64,000 nt of DNA from Kitasatospora aureofaciens (GCF_001188955.3 NZ_JPRF03000032.1:1-64000), one strand, 5' to 3'; shown: positions 9,172-20,753, counted from the stretch's first letter. Numbers and translations: made by a program. The notes: generated by a model from the letters alone, not told the origin.

Positions 9172-10278
9172 GTGCATGTCGTACTCGCCGGCGGGGGGAC
9201 CGCCGGTCACATCGAGCCGGCCATGGCCCTCGCGGACGCCCTCCGCAGGCACGACCCGTCCATCGGGATCACCGCCCTGGGCACCGAGAAGGGGCTGGAG
9301 ACCCGCCTGGTACCCGAGCGCGGCTACCAGCTGGAGCTCATTCCGGCCGTCCCGCTGCCCCGCAAGCCCACCCCCGAGCTGATCACCGTCCCCGGCCGGC
9401 TGCGCGGCACCGTGCGGGCTGCCCAGGAGATCATCGAGCGGGTCAACGCCGACGCCGTGGTCGGTTTCGGCGGCTACGTCGCGATGCCCGCGTACCTGGC
9501 CGCCAAGCGGGCCGGGGTGCCGATCGTGGTGCACGAGGCCAACGCCCGTCCGGGTCTGGCCAACAAGATCGGCGCCCGCTACACCGACTTCGTCGCGGTC
9601 TCCACCCCGGACAGCAAGCTGCGCGACTCCCGGTACATCGGCATCCCGCTGCGCCGGACCATCGCCACCCTGGACCGCAACGCCACCCGGCCGGAGGCCC
9701 GCCAGTACTTCGGCCTCGACCAGCGGCTGCCCACCCTGCTGGTCTCCGGCGGCTCCCAGGGCGCGCGCCGGCTCAACGAGACCATCACCGCGATCGCCCC
9801 GCGACTGCAGCAGTACGGCGTGCAGATCCTGCACGCGGTCGGCCCGAAGAACGAGTTGCCGCAGGTCGCCGACGTCCCCGGGATGCCGCCGTACCGCGCG
9901 GTGCCGTACGTCGACCGGATGGACCTCGCCTACGCGGCGGCCGACCTGATGCTCTGCCGGGCCGGTGCCATGACCGTGGCCGAGCTGGCGGCCGTCGGTC
10001 TGCCCGCCGCCTTCGTACCGCTGCCGATCGGCAACGGCGAACAGCGGCTGAACGCCCAGCCGATGGTCAAGGCCGGCGGCGGCCTGCTGGTGGACGACGC
10101 CGAGCTGACCCCGGACTGGGTGCTGCAGAACGTGCTGCCGGTGCTCACCGACCCCCAGCGGCTGTGGGACATGAGCCGCGCCGCCGCCGAGTTCGGCCGC
10201 CGGGACGCCGACGACCTGCTGGTCGGGATGGTGTACGAGGCGATCCAGGCACACCGCGGCGGTCGCCGCCGTGGCTGA
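9172..10278 (+). CDS. murG: Lipid II synthase MurG (UDP-GlcNAc transferase)
   Basis: Peripheral membrane GT-B glycosyltransferase that adds GlcNAc to lipid I, giving lipid II. The 368-aa product starts VHVVLAGGGTAGHIEPA, the Gly-rich loop of MurG, and carries VSGGSQGARRLNE and the C-terminal CRAGAMTVAELAAVGLPAAF donor-binding region. The GTG start is preceded by a GGGAG-type ribosome-binding site that overlaps the end of ftsW. The 3' end overlaps ftsQ by 8 nt. Confidence 0.97.
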   Translation: MHVVLAGGGTAGHIEPAMALADALRRHDPSIGITALGTEKGLETRLVPERGYQLELIPAVPLPRKPTPELITVPGRLRGTVRAAQEIIERVNADAVVGFGGYVAMPAYLAAKRAGVPIVVHEANARPGLANKIGARYTDFVAVSTPDSKLRDSRYIGIPLRRTIATLDRNATRPEARQYFGLDQRLPTLLVSGGSQGARRLNETITAIAPRLQQYGVQILHAVGPKNELPQVADVPGMPPYRAVPYVDRMDLAYAAADLMLCRAGAMTVAELAAVGLPAAFVPLPIGNGEQRLNAQPMVKAGGGLLVDDAELTPDWVLQNVLPVLTDPQRLWDMSRAAAEFGRRDADDLLVGMVYEAIQAHRGGRRRG

Positions 10279-11047
10279 CGGCCGGCTCGCCGACCCGTTG
10301 GAGGAGGAGCTGGAGGGGGAGGAGTCCGCTCCCCGCCTCCGGCTCTCCCGGCGGGGCATCGTGGTGCTGAGCGTGCTCGGCGCAGCGGTGCTGGGCGTGC
10401 TGGCCTGGGTGGTGTTCTTCTCGTCGGTGCTGGACGTGCGCGACGTCGCCGTCCAGGGCCCGACGGACGACAAGCTGACGGCGGACCAGGTCCGCGGCGC
10501 GGTCGGCGGGCTGGCCGACGGCCCGCTGGCCCGGGTCGACCTGGACGCCGTCCGGCACCGGGTGGAGGCGATCCCCCGGGTGGCGAAGGCCGAGGTCTGG
10601 CGGGGCTGGCCGCACACCCTGCAGGTCAAGGTGGTGCAGCGGACCGCGGTGGCCGCCGTCAAGGGGGACGACGGCCAGTTCACCCAGGTGGATGCCGTCG
10701 GCGTGAGCTTCGCCACCGAGGCGACCCCGCCGCAGGGCGTGCCGGTGGTGGAACTGCGCCTCAGCCAGCCCGCGAAGGACGTGGACGGAGTGATCTCCCG
10801 GGCGCAGCTGGTGCAGGGCGCGGTGGCGGTGGCCGCCGGGCTCCCGCCGGAGATCGCCAAGCGGGCCGGATCGCTCCTCGTGCATTCCTACGACGACATC
10901 GAACTGCAGCTCAGCGGGGGTGCGACGGTGCGTTGGGGGAGTCCCGAACAGACCGACCGGAAGGCCCGGGTGCTGCTGGCGCTGATGAAGCAGAAGGGCA
11001 CCGTGTTCGACGTGACCGCGCCGGAGGCGCCGGCGGTGTCGGGTTGA
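10271..11047 (+). CDS. ftsQ: Divisome protein FtsQ (DivIB), POTRA domain
   Basis: Bitopic divisome scaffold that links FtsL/DivIC-type partners. The 258-aa product has an acidic N-terminal cytoplasmic tail (EEELEGEESAPR), one membrane segment about residues 33-55 and an extracytoplasmic POTRA domain beginning at SVLDVRDVAVQG, followed by the conserved IPRVAKAEVWRGWPHTLQV stretch. The GTG start lies inside the murG end (8-nt overlap). It is the last gene before the long ftsZ leader, and readthrough from it probably contributes to ftsZ expression. Confidence 0.94.
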   Translation: MADGRLADPLEEELEGEESAPRLRLSRRGIVVLSVLGAAVLGVLAWVVFFSSVLDVRDVAVQGPTDDKLTADQVRGAVGGLADGPLARVDLDAVRHRVEAIPRVAKAEVWRGWPHTLQVKVVQRTAVAAVKGDDGQFTQVDAVGVSFATEATPPQGVPVVELRLSQPAKDVDGVISRAQLVQGAVAVAAGLPPEIAKRAGSLLVHSYDDIELQLSGGATVRWGSPEQTDRKARVLLALMKQKGTVFDVTAPEAPAVSG

Positions 11048-11181
11048 TCCGCTAGATTCTGTGCCCGAGGGAGGGGTTGACGCCTCGAAGTGTCGGCCCG
11101 ACCCTTGGTGGTCACCCCGGTTTCCATTGCCGGCCGATGATCACATAGGCTCAAAAGAAAAAGGGAAGCTCGGCGTGTTCG

Positions 11182-11211
11182 TTGAAACGCGTGCCCGGAG
11201 CCACCTAGTGT
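11182..11211 (+). promoter_or_regulatory. Candidate ftsZ promoter
   Basis: TTGAAA (11182-11187), an 18-nt spacer and TAGTGT (11206-11211) form a good vegetative-type promoter about 200 nt before ftsZ. In Streptomyces ftsZ is served by several promoters, one developmental; I cannot say which this is. A TAGGCT box at 11146-11151 and a TAGATT box just after the ftsQ stop are weaker candidates in the same 363-nt gap. Confidence 0.5.
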
Positions 11212-11261
11212 CCTGTGTCACCAGACTGTGTCCGTTGGTGATGTGACGGAGGCACAGGACT

Positions 11262-11286
11262 AACCCTAAAGGTCAAGTTTAGGGTT
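11262..11286 (+). repeat. Perfect inverted repeat in the ftsZ leader
   Basis: AACCCTAAA (11262-11270), a 7-nt loop and its exact reverse complement TTTAGGGTT (11278-11286). It lies between the candidate promoter and the ftsZ start, so it could be an operator or an mRNA hairpin; it has no run of T and is unlikely to terminate. The arms are markedly A/T-richer than the surroundings. Confidence 0.6.
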
Positions 11287-11410
11287 GGGGTCGGCGGTCG
11301 GCATTTCGGACATTCAGTCAGAAACCAGGCTCCCTACCCATCGACATCCGTCGGTACGGCCCACCGTCGGGCCGCACCGACCCGGAAATTCGAGGCGAGA
11401 GGCCTTCGAC

Positions 11411-12646
11411 GTGGCAGCACCGCAGAACTACCTCGCAGTCATCAAGGTCGTCGGAATCGGCGGCGGTGGTGTCAACGCCATCAACCGGATGATCGAGGTC
11501 GGTCTCAAGGGCGTCGAGTTCATCGCGATCAACACCGATGCGCAGGCCCTCCTCATGAGCGACGCCGACGTCAAGCTCGATGTGGGCCGTGAACTCACCC
11601 GGGGCCTCGGCGCCGGCGCCAACCCCGAGGTCGGCCGCAAGGCCGCCGAGGACCACCGCGAGGAGATCGAGGAGGTCCTCAAGGGGGCCGACATGGTCTT
11701 CGTGACCGCCGGCGAGGGCGGTGGCACGGGCACGGGCGGCGCGCCTGTCGTCGCCAACATCGCCCGCTCGCTGGGCGCCCTGACCATCGGCGTGGTCACC
11801 CGCCCCTTCACCTTCGAGGGCCGTCGCCGGGCCAACCAGGCCGAGGACGGCATCGCCGCCCTGCGCGAAGAGGTCGACACCCTCATCGTGATCCCCAACG
11901 ACCGGCTGCTGTCCATCTCGGACCGCCAGGTCAGTGTGCTCGACGCGTTCCGCTCGGCGGACCAGGTCCTGCTCTCCGGTGTCCAGGGCATCACCGACCT
12001 GATCACCACCCCGGGTCTGATCAACCTCGACTTCGCCGACGTCAAGTCCGTCATGTCGGACGCCGGTTCGGCGCTCATGGGCATCGGCTCGGCCCGCGGC
12101 GAGGACCGTGCCAAGGCGGCCGCCGTGATGGCGATCTCCTCGCCGCTGCTGGAGGCCTCGATCGACGGCGCCCGCGGCGTGCTGCTGTCCATCTCGGGCG
12201 GCTCCGACCTCGGCCTGTTCGAGATCAACGAGTCGGCCCAGCTGGTCAGCGAGGCCGCCCACCCCGAGGCGAACATCATCTTCGGTGCGGTCATCGACGA
12301 CGCGCTCGGCGACGAGGTGCGGGTCACCGTCATCGCGGCCGGCTTCGACGGCGGTCAGCCGCCGGCGATCGTCCGCGACCCGGTGGTGAAGTCCACCACC
12401 CCCGCCGCCCCGGCCACCCCGCCGGCCGCCCCGGAGCGCCCGGCCGGCCGTCCGTCGTACGGGAGCATCGGCTCGGTGACGTCCCGGTCCGAGGGGGAGG
12501 CCCAGGCCGCCCCGACCCGTTCGGCCGAGACCCAGGCCGCCACGACCACCGCCGCTTCGGTGCCGCCGCAGGTGCAGCAGTCGACCCGGCAGCCGTTCGT
12601 GGAGAGCCCGGCCGAGGAGCTCGACGTCCCGGATTTCCTTAAGTGA
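11411..12646 (+). CDS. ftsZ: Cell division GTPase FtsZ
   Basis: Tubulin-like GTPase that forms the Z-ring or, in sporulating aerial hyphae, ladders of rings. I start at GTG 11411 (VAAPQNYLAV), preceded by a GAGGCGAGAGG purine-rich site; earlier in-frame codons (from 11285) lie in the leader hairpin region. The 411-aa product has the tubulin signature GGGTGTGGAP, the N-terminal GIGGGGVNAINRM loop and NLDFADVKSVM, then a disordered Ala/Pro/Thr-rich linker (about residues 320-395) and the conserved C-terminal peptide ELDVPDFLK that docks partners such as SepF. The stop overlaps the next gene (GTGA). Confidence 0.97.
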   Translation: MAAPQNYLAVIKVVGIGGGGVNAINRMIEVGLKGVEFIAINTDAQALLMSDADVKLDVGRELTRGLGAGANPEVGRKAAEDHREEIEEVLKGADMVFVTAGEGGGTGTGGAPVVANIARSLGALTIGVVTRPFTFEGRRRANQAEDGIAALREEVDTLIVIPNDRLLSISDRQVSVLDAFRSADQVLLSGVQGITDLITTPGLINLDFADVKSVMSDAGSALMGIGSARGEDRAKAAAVMAISSPLLEASIDGARGVLLSISGGSDLGLFEINESAQLVSEAAHPEANIIFGAVIDDALGDEVRVTVIAAGFDGGQPPAIVRDPVVKSTTPAAPATPPAAPERPAGRPSYGSIGSVTSRSEGEAQAAPTRSAETQAATTTAASVPPQVQQSTRQPFVESPAEELDVPDFLK

Positions 12647-13374
12647 TCGATCACGCTGTCCGCGCGGGTGCTCACTTCGCCTTCACCGATCGGTGGGGCG
12701 GGGTGAGCACTTCGCCGTACGGGGAGCTCAACCTCGGCGGCGCGGTCGGGGACGACCCGGAGGCCGTCCGGGAGAACCGGGAGATCGCGGCCCGGGAGCT
12801 GGGGCTGAACCCGGCCGACGTGGTCTGGATGAACCAGGTGCACGGCGCCGAGGTGGCCGTGGTGACCGAGCGCCAGCCGCTGGGCGAGGCCCCGACGGTG
12901 GACGCGGTGGTCACCGACCGGCCGCTCGCGCTCGCGGTGCTGACCGCGGACTGCACCCCGGTGCTGCTGGCCGACCCGGTGGCGGGCGTGGTGGGCGCGG
13001 CCCACGCGGGCCGGCCCGGACTGGCGGCCGGAGTGGTGGCCGCGGCCGTCAGTGCGATGGTCGAACTGGGGGCCGAGCCGGCGCGGATCACCGCCGCCAC
13101 CGGCCCCGCGGTCTGCGGTCGGTGCTACGAGGTGCCGGCCCAGCTGCGCGCCGAGGTCGCCGGGGTCGTCCCGGCGGCCTTCGCCGAGACCTCCTGGGGG
13201 ACCCCGGCGCTGGACGTGCCGGAGGGAGTCGCGGCCCAGCTGGCCGCGGCAGGGGTCACCGAGCTGGTGCGTTCCCCGGTCTGCACCCTCGAATCCGCCG
13301 ATCACTTCTCCTATCGCCGCGAGCAGCGCACGGGCCGGCTCGCGAGCTACGTCTGGTTGGGCTCTGATCACTGA
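12643..13374 (+). CDS. pgeF: PgeF/YlmD-family multicopper-like (laccase domain) protein
   Basis: Member of the YfiH/YlmD/PgeF family, reported in other bacteria as a purine nucleoside-active or peptidoglycan-editing factor that cleans UDP-MurNAc-L-Ser. The 243-aa length and motifs are typical: FTDRWGGVS at the N-terminus, MNQVHGAEV, the metal-site TADCTPVLL, AAHAGRPGL and the C-terminal CTLES..HFSYRRE. The start overlaps the ftsZ stop (GTGA) and the stop overlaps ylmE by one base. Its place after ftsZ fits a wall quality-control role, but that is inference from family and context. Confidence 0.88.
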   Translation: MIDHAVRAGAHFAFTDRWGGVSTSPYGELNLGGAVGDDPEAVRENREIAARELGLNPADVVWMNQVHGAEVAVVTERQPLGEAPTVDAVVTDRPLALAVLTADCTPVLLADPVAGVVGAAHAGRPGLAAGVVAAAVSAMVELGAEPARITAATGPAVCGRCYEVPAQLRAEVAGVVPAAFAETSWGTPALDVPEGVAAQLAAAGVTELVRSPVCTLESADHFSYRREQRTGRLASYVWLGSDH

Positions 13375-14186
13375 TGACGAACGACATCTACGGACCGTTC
13401 CCGGGGAGCGCCGCGTTCTCGCAGGCTCTGACGGAGAGCCAGCTGGCCCGGTACGAGGAACTCGGCACCAACCTCGAAGTGGTCGAGCGGCGGATCGCGG
13501 ACGCCTGTGCGGCCGCCGGACGTCCGCGCGAGGACGTCACCCTGATCGTCGTCACCAAGACCTACCCGGCCGAGGACACCGCACTGCTGGCCGGACTGGG
13601 TGTGACGGACGTCGCGGAGAACCGGGACCAGGACGCCGCGCCCAAGGCCGAGCAGTGCAGAAACCTTCCTCTTGACTGGCACTTCGTCGGACAGCTGCAG
13701 ACCAACAAGGTCCGCTCGGTCGTCCGGTACGCGAACCACGTGCACTCGGTCGACCGGCTGCGGCTGGTCGAGTCGCTCTCGGCGGCCGTGCTCAAGTCCG
13801 GGCGGCCGGAGCTCGGTTGCCTGGTGCAGGTGGCCCTCGACAAGGAAGCGTCGATCAGCGGCGCCGCCGCGGGCGGCGAGAGCGCGCACCGGGCCGGGGT
13901 CGCCCCCCAGGACGTCGCGGAACTCGCCAACGCGATCGCCGACACGCCCGGCCTTCGCCTGGACGGTGTGATGACCGTCGCTCCACTGGCCGGTCCGCTG
14001 GCCGGGAACCCGGCCCGCGCCTTCGAGCGGCTGGCGGAAATCGCAACCGCCGTACGGGCGGCCCATCCGGCTGCCACCATGGTCTCCGCAGGCATGAGCG
14101 GTGACCTTGAGCAGGCGATTGCCGCCGGAGCGACACATGTGCGCGTCGGAACGGCGGTGCTCGGAGTGAGGTCACCCCTCGGGTAA
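13374..14186 (+). CDS. ylmE: YggS/YlmE-family PLP-binding protein
   Basis: PLP-homeostasis protein of the YggS/PROSC family, a single-domain alanine-racemase-like barrel without proven racemase activity. The 270-aa product has the PLP lysine in VVTKTYPAED (about residue 63), the ENRDQDA segment, WHFVGQLQTNKVR and, near the end, the phosphate-binding SAGMSGDLEQAIAAGATHVRVG. It has about 35 extra N-terminal residues compared with short family members. The ATG overlaps the preceding TGA by one base, so it is coupled to the ftsZ-pgeF unit. Confidence 0.92.
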   Translation: MTNDIYGPFPGSAAFSQALTESQLARYEELGTNLEVVERRIADACAAAGRPREDVTLIVVTKTYPAEDTALLAGLGVTDVAENRDQDAAPKAEQCRNLPLDWHFVGQLQTNKVRSVVRYANHVHSVDRLRLVESLSAAVLKSGRPELGCLVQVALDKEASISGAAAGGESAHRAGVAPQDVAELANAIADTPGLRLDGVMTVAPLAGPLAGNPARAFERLAEIATAVRAAHPAATMVSAGMSGDLEQAIAAGATHVRVGTAVLGVRSPLG

Positions 14187-14483
14187 CGTCACCGGGTAGT
14201 AGATCAGACTGCAGGACAAAATAGGACAGAAACTAGCAGCTTTCAGAAGCGCTAGCCAACCGTGGATCGCAGCTCCGCGGCCTCCAGCCCACGGACTCTG
14301 ACGGCGCGTCGCCTTGACGGGCCGTCGCGGGCCGGCCGGGGAATCCGCAGGCAGGGCCGTGGCCCCGGCCGCGGGGACGGTTCGCACGGAGCGAGCGGAG
14401 CGCGCGACCGATGGAAGGTGCGCGGCTTCGCGAAGCAGCCACCGAGCGCCAGCGAGGTGGCCATGAGCGGAGGAGACAGGAGC

Positions 14484-15092
14484 ATGGCCGGCGCAATGCG
14501 CAAGATGGCGGTCTACCTCGGCCTCGTGGAGGACGAGACGTACGACGGCCAGGGGTACGACCCCGACGACGACTACGACGCGGACCCCGAGCCGATCCGT
14601 ACCGGGCAGCGGACCGAGGACATCCCCCGGCCGGCAGCCGCTCCCGCCCCCGCTCCGGTCTCCTCGATCACCCCGCAGCCGGTCCCGGCCGCGGTGCCGA
14701 TCCGGCAGGAGACCCCGAGGATGGCCCCCGTGTCGTCCATCACACCCGAACGCCGCCACAACCTGGAGAAGAGCGCACCGGTGATCATGCCCAAGGTAGT
14801 GAACGAACGAGAGCCCTACCGCATCACCACGTTGCACCCCCGGACCTACAACGAGGCCCGTACCATCGGGGAACAGTTCCGCGGCGGTACCCCCGTGATC
14901 ATGAATCTGACCGAGATGGACGACACGGACGCGAAGCGACTCGTAGACTTCGCCGCTGGACTCGTCTTCGGTCTGCACGGCAGTATCGAGCGCGTGACAC
15001 AGAAGGTGTTCCTGCTGTCGCCTGCTAACGTCGATGTCACGGCGGAGGACAAGGCTCGGATCGCCGAGGGTGGGTTCTTCAACCAGAGCTGA
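14484..15092 (+). CDS. sepF: FtsZ-binding membrane anchor SepF
   Basis: Tethers FtsZ filaments to the membrane and aligns the septum. I start at ATG 14484 (MAGAMRKMAVYLGL), behind a GGAGGAGA purine run; the ATG at 14463 and the upstream open frame add unconserved residues. The 202-aa product has an N-terminal amphipathic helix, an acidic/proline-rich linker (about 20-95) and the SepF core with NLTEMDDTDAKRLVDFAAG. A 297-nt gap precedes it in which I see GC-rich sequence and a TAGTAGAT stretch near 14196 but no convincing promoter. Upstream gene ylmE and downstream ylmG give the standard order. Confidence 0.95.
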   Translation: MAGAMRKMAVYLGLVEDETYDGQGYDPDDDYDADPEPIRTGQRTEDIPRPAAAPAPAPVSSITPQPVPAAVPIRQETPRMAPVSSITPERRHNLEKSAPVIMPKVVNEREPYRITTLHPRTYNEARTIGEQFRGGTPVIMNLTEMDDTDAKRLVDFAAGLVFGLHGSIERVTQKVFLLSPANVDVTAEDKARIAEGGFFNQS

Positions 15093-15190
15093 CCCGGCCA
15101 CGACTTTACGTGTGGATCTGATCAACAGTGGTTGGCGACAGGTGACGAGCGGCAGGCCCTAGGGCCCGGGACCGGGGAGAGGGAAACGCG

Positions 15191-15472
15191 ATGGACATCG
15201 TGTGGGCGGTGCTCTACTACGCCCTGACCGTCTTCCTGGTGTTCCTGCTCGTTCGACTGGTCATGGACTGGGTCTTCCAGTTCGCGCGTTCGTGGCGGCC
15301 CGGCAAGGCCATGGTCCTGGTCCTGGAGGCCACGTACACTGTCACGGATCCGCCGCTCAAGCTTCTTCGGCGGTTCATTCCGCCGTTGCGTTTCGGGGGC
15401 GTGGCGCTCGACCTGTCCTTCTTCGTACTGATGATCATTGTGTATGTCCTGATCTCGCTTGTGCACCCCTAG
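15191..15472 (+). CDS. ylmG: YggT/YlmG-family membrane protein
   Basis: A 93-aa protein with two hydrophobic segments (about 4-24 and 73-92) separated by a basic/proline loop containing DPPLKLLRRFIPPLR, the YggT signature. Family members sit beside sepF and divIVA in Gram-positive bacteria and in plastids and influence cell shape or chromosome distribution; the exact activity is not established. The ATG has a GGGGAGAGGG ribosome-binding run upstream. Between it and divIVA are 59 nt. Confidence 0.9.
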   Translation: MDIVWAVLYYALTVFLVFLLVRLVMDWVFQFARSWRPGKAMVLVLEATYTVTDPPLKLLRRFIPPLRFGGVALDLSFFVLMIIVYVLISLVHP

Positions 15473-15531
15473 TCGTAGGTGAGCGATGCGACAGGATGCC
15501 GGTGTGCCGACGATCACGTTGAGGTGAAGAG

Positions 15532-16869
15532 ATGCCATTGACCCCCGAGGACGTTCGGAACAAGCAGTTCACGACCGTCCGCCTGCGTGAAGGCTATGAC
15601 GAGGACGAGGTCGATGCCTTCCTCGACGAGGTCGAGGCGGAGCTGACCCGCCTCCTCCGGGAGAACGAGGACCTGCGCGCCAAGCTGGCCGCCGCGACTC
15701 GCGCCGCCGCGCAGAACCAGGCCAACATGCGGAAGGAGCCGCCGCAGGACGCCCAGCGTCCGGCCGCTCCCGTCCCGGCCGCCATATCCGGCCCGCCGGT
15801 CCCCGGCCAGCAGGGTCCGGGTGGCCAGCAGCAGATGGGCCCCGGCGGCCCGCAGCAGATGGGCCCCGGTGGTCCCCAGCAGCAGCAGATGGGCAACCAG
15901 CCGCTCGGCCTGCCCTCCGGTGCGCCGCAGCTCCCGGCCGGCCAGGGCGGTCCGATGGGCCCCGGTGGCCCGCAGCAGATGAACCAGACCATGGGCGGCC
16001 AGCAGCAGCTGGTCCAGCCGATGGGTGGTCAGATGCTCCAGCCCATGGGCGGTCCCGGTGGCCCGCAGCAGATGGGCAACCCGATGGGCCAGGGCATGGG
16101 CCAGCAGCAGCAGATGCAGCCGATGGGCGGCCCCATGGGTGGCCCGCCGCAGCAGATGGGCGGCCCGCTCGGCGGCCCGATGCAGCAGCAGGGTCCCGGT
16201 GGCGACAGCGCCGCCCGCGTCCTGGCGCTCGCCCAGCAGACCGCCGACCAGGCGATCTCCGAGGCCCGCTCCGAGGCCAATAAGATCGTCGGCGAGGCGC
16301 GCAGCCGGGCCGAGGGTCTGGAGCGCGACGCCCGGGCCAAGGCCGACGCCCTGGAGCGGGACGCGCAGGAGAAGCACCGCGTCGCGATGGGGTCGCTGGA
16401 GTCCGCGCGGGCCACGCTGGAGCGCAAGGTCGAGGACCTGCGGGCGTTCGAGCGTGAGTACCGGACGCGTCTGAAGTCGTACCTGGAGACCCAGCTGCGT
16501 CAGCTGGAGTCGCAGGCCGACGACTCGCTCGCGCCGCCGCGGATCCCCGCCACCGCGTCGCTGCCGCCGGCGGCGTCGTCGATGGCGCCGGCCGGTGGGG
16601 GCTCGATGGGCTCCGCGCCTTCCTTCGGTGGGAACCAGCCTTCGTTCGGTGGCAACTCGCCGTCGTTCGGTGGGCAGAGCTCCTTCGGAGGGAACGCGCC
16701 GGCGCCGAGCTTCGGCGGGCAGGGCGGTGGCAACAGTGGTGCGCCGCAGATGCAGCCGGCCGGGATGACCCAGCCGATGGCGGCCGTCCGGCCGCAGCCG
16801 CCGCAGCCGATGCAGCAGGCTCCGGCGCCGATGCGGGGCTTCCTGATTGACGAGGACGGCGACAACTGA
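15532..16869 (+). CDS. divIVA: Polar growth protein DivIVA (Wag31-type) with long Gln/Met/Gly/Pro insert
   Basis: Coiled-coil protein that marks hyphal tips and drives polar wall growth. The N-terminal membrane-curvature domain (MPLTPEDVRNKQF, then residues to about 60) and first coiled coil are canonical. They are followed by an unusually long low-complexity insert (about residues 65-225) of repeated MGPGGPQQ/QQQMG units, then a second coiled coil (about 225-330) and a tail with repeated FGG units (SFGGN, SFGGQ). At 445 aa it is longer than non-mycelial DivIVA. A GAGGTGAAGAG site precedes ATG 15532 and a strong terminator follows. Confidence 0.96.
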   Translation: MPLTPEDVRNKQFTTVRLREGYDEDEVDAFLDEVEAELTRLLRENEDLRAKLAAATRAAAQNQANMRKEPPQDAQRPAAPVPAAISGPPVPGQQGPGGQQQMGPGGPQQMGPGGPQQQQMGNQPLGLPSGAPQLPAGQGGPMGPGGPQQMNQTMGGQQQLVQPMGGQMLQPMGGPGGPQQMGNPMGQGMGQQQQMQPMGGPMGGPPQQMGGPLGGPMQQQGPGGDSAARVLALAQQTADQAISEARSEANKIVGEARSRAEGLERDARAKADALERDAQEKHRVAMGSLESARATLERKVEDLRAFEREYRTRLKSYLETQLRQLESQADDSLAPPRIPATASLPPAASSMAPAGGGSMGSAPSFGGNQPSFGGNSPSFGGQSSFGGNAPAPSFGGQGGGNSGAPQMQPAGMTQPMAAVRPQPPQPMQQAPAPMRGFLIDEDGDN

Positions 16870-16890
16870 GGTTGTAGCCGGGTTTGTTGA

Positions 16891-16938
16891 GGGCGTCCCC
16901 TGTCCGACCTCCGGGTCGGGGAGGGGGCGCCCTTTTTT
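16891..16938 (+). terminator. Intrinsic terminator after divIVA
   Basis: A long GC-rich hairpin (arms about 16891-16909 and 16913-16932, loop near TCC) is followed at once by seven T (16932-16938 region). This is the best Rho-independent terminator in the window and closes the dcw transcription unit. Confidence 0.9.
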
Positions 16939-17150
16939 GTGTTCCGTGGGGGGCTGGTGGTGGGGCTCTCGGGAGGGTGGGTGGCGCCGGGGCGGCTCCC
17001 TCTCGCCTGGTCGGGCGAGGAGTACGGCTTCCCGTGGGCGCGCGGGGCGTTGCCTGCGCGCCCACGAGGGGTGTGGGCGCCGGTGAGGGGGTTGGGGAAA
17101 AAGGAAACCGCCGCCCGGCTCGGGGGAGCTGGGCGGCGGCTTTCGGGGGG

Positions 17151-20279
<3,129 letters not shown>

Positions 20280-20282
20280 CGC

Positions 20283-20500
20283 GGGCGTCTACCTCCGGCG
20301 GATGCTGGGACTGGATCCTCCGGAGGGACGAGACGGACCAGCCGCCCCGCGGTACCACCCTCCTTGGCCGCGGTGCTGCGTTCGCGGCCCTCTTGTTTGG
20401 GCTTGCTGCCGGGTCTAGTGGGCCACCGCGGTGGCTGTTCTTCCGGCGGCTCCGGGGTGATCTTCCCGCCGTGCACACCCCCGGGCTCGCACCGTCCCCG
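20283..20500 (-). promoter_or_regulatory. T-box riboswitch (translational type) of ileS
   Basis: Read on the minus strand, positions 20364-20350 give AGGGTGGTACCGCGG, the T-box core that pairs with the tRNA acceptor end. About 95 nt upstream GATCACC contains an ATC isoleucine codon (20461-20459) followed by the expected purine, a good specifier candidate inside a short GC-rich Stem I. Downstream, CCCTCC can pair with GGAGG elements before the ATG, and there is no T-run, so control is probably by hiding the ribosome-binding site. This matches actinobacterial ileS T-boxes. Confidence 0.88.
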
Positions 20501-20554
20501 GGTCGCTGGTGGCTGCGTACGTCGGTACTCGTCCCATCTGCGCCTTGCAGGGCC

Positions 20555-20586
20555 AGTGTATCGGCCGGGCCAGACGGTTTGTCCAA
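20555..20586 (-). promoter_or_regulatory. Candidate ileS promoter
   Basis: On the minus strand TTGGAC (20586-20581) and TACACT (20560-20555) are separated by 20 nt; a transcript from about 20548 would begin just before the T-box Stem I. The spacer is long, so the -35 assignment is tentative. Confidence 0.4.
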
Positions 20587-20630
20587 GGGGATTCGGGGGA
20601 GCGGGTCCGGGGTGCGGTCCGGGCCGGTCG

Positions 20631-20667
20631 GCGGGGGCGATTAGCGGGGGCGATTAGGCGGGGGCGA
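20631..20667. repeat. Short direct repeats upstream of ileS
   Basis: Two copies of the 13-mer GCGGGGGCGATTA (20631-20643, 20644-20656) and a third partial copy (20658-20667) lie between the divergent ileS and DksA-like genes, upstream of both promoters. Function unknown; could be a binding site array or slippage product. Confidence 0.6.
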
Positions 20668-20753
20668 GGTGGGCACAAGTCTGTCAGCGCGCGGGGCGTG
20701 GCGGTTGGGGCGGCTGCCTGGGTGGGATCATCGTGAGGCATCGGTATGTCATG

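Noticed and set aside
11262..11286. Telomere-like repeat (CCCTAAA / TTTAGGG)
   Set aside because: A single dyad, not an array; chance or regulatory dyad is far more likely than a telomere relic in the chromosome core.
14262..14483. Extended N-terminus of SepF from the upstream open frame
   Set aside because: Codons there are Arg/Gly-rich without a ribosome-binding site, while MAGAMRKMAVYLGL at 14484 matches the family start.
15800..16200. CRISPR-like repetitive stretch
   Set aside because: The repetition is codon-based (Gln/Gly/Pro/Met) inside divIVA; units vary in length and there are no constant spacers.
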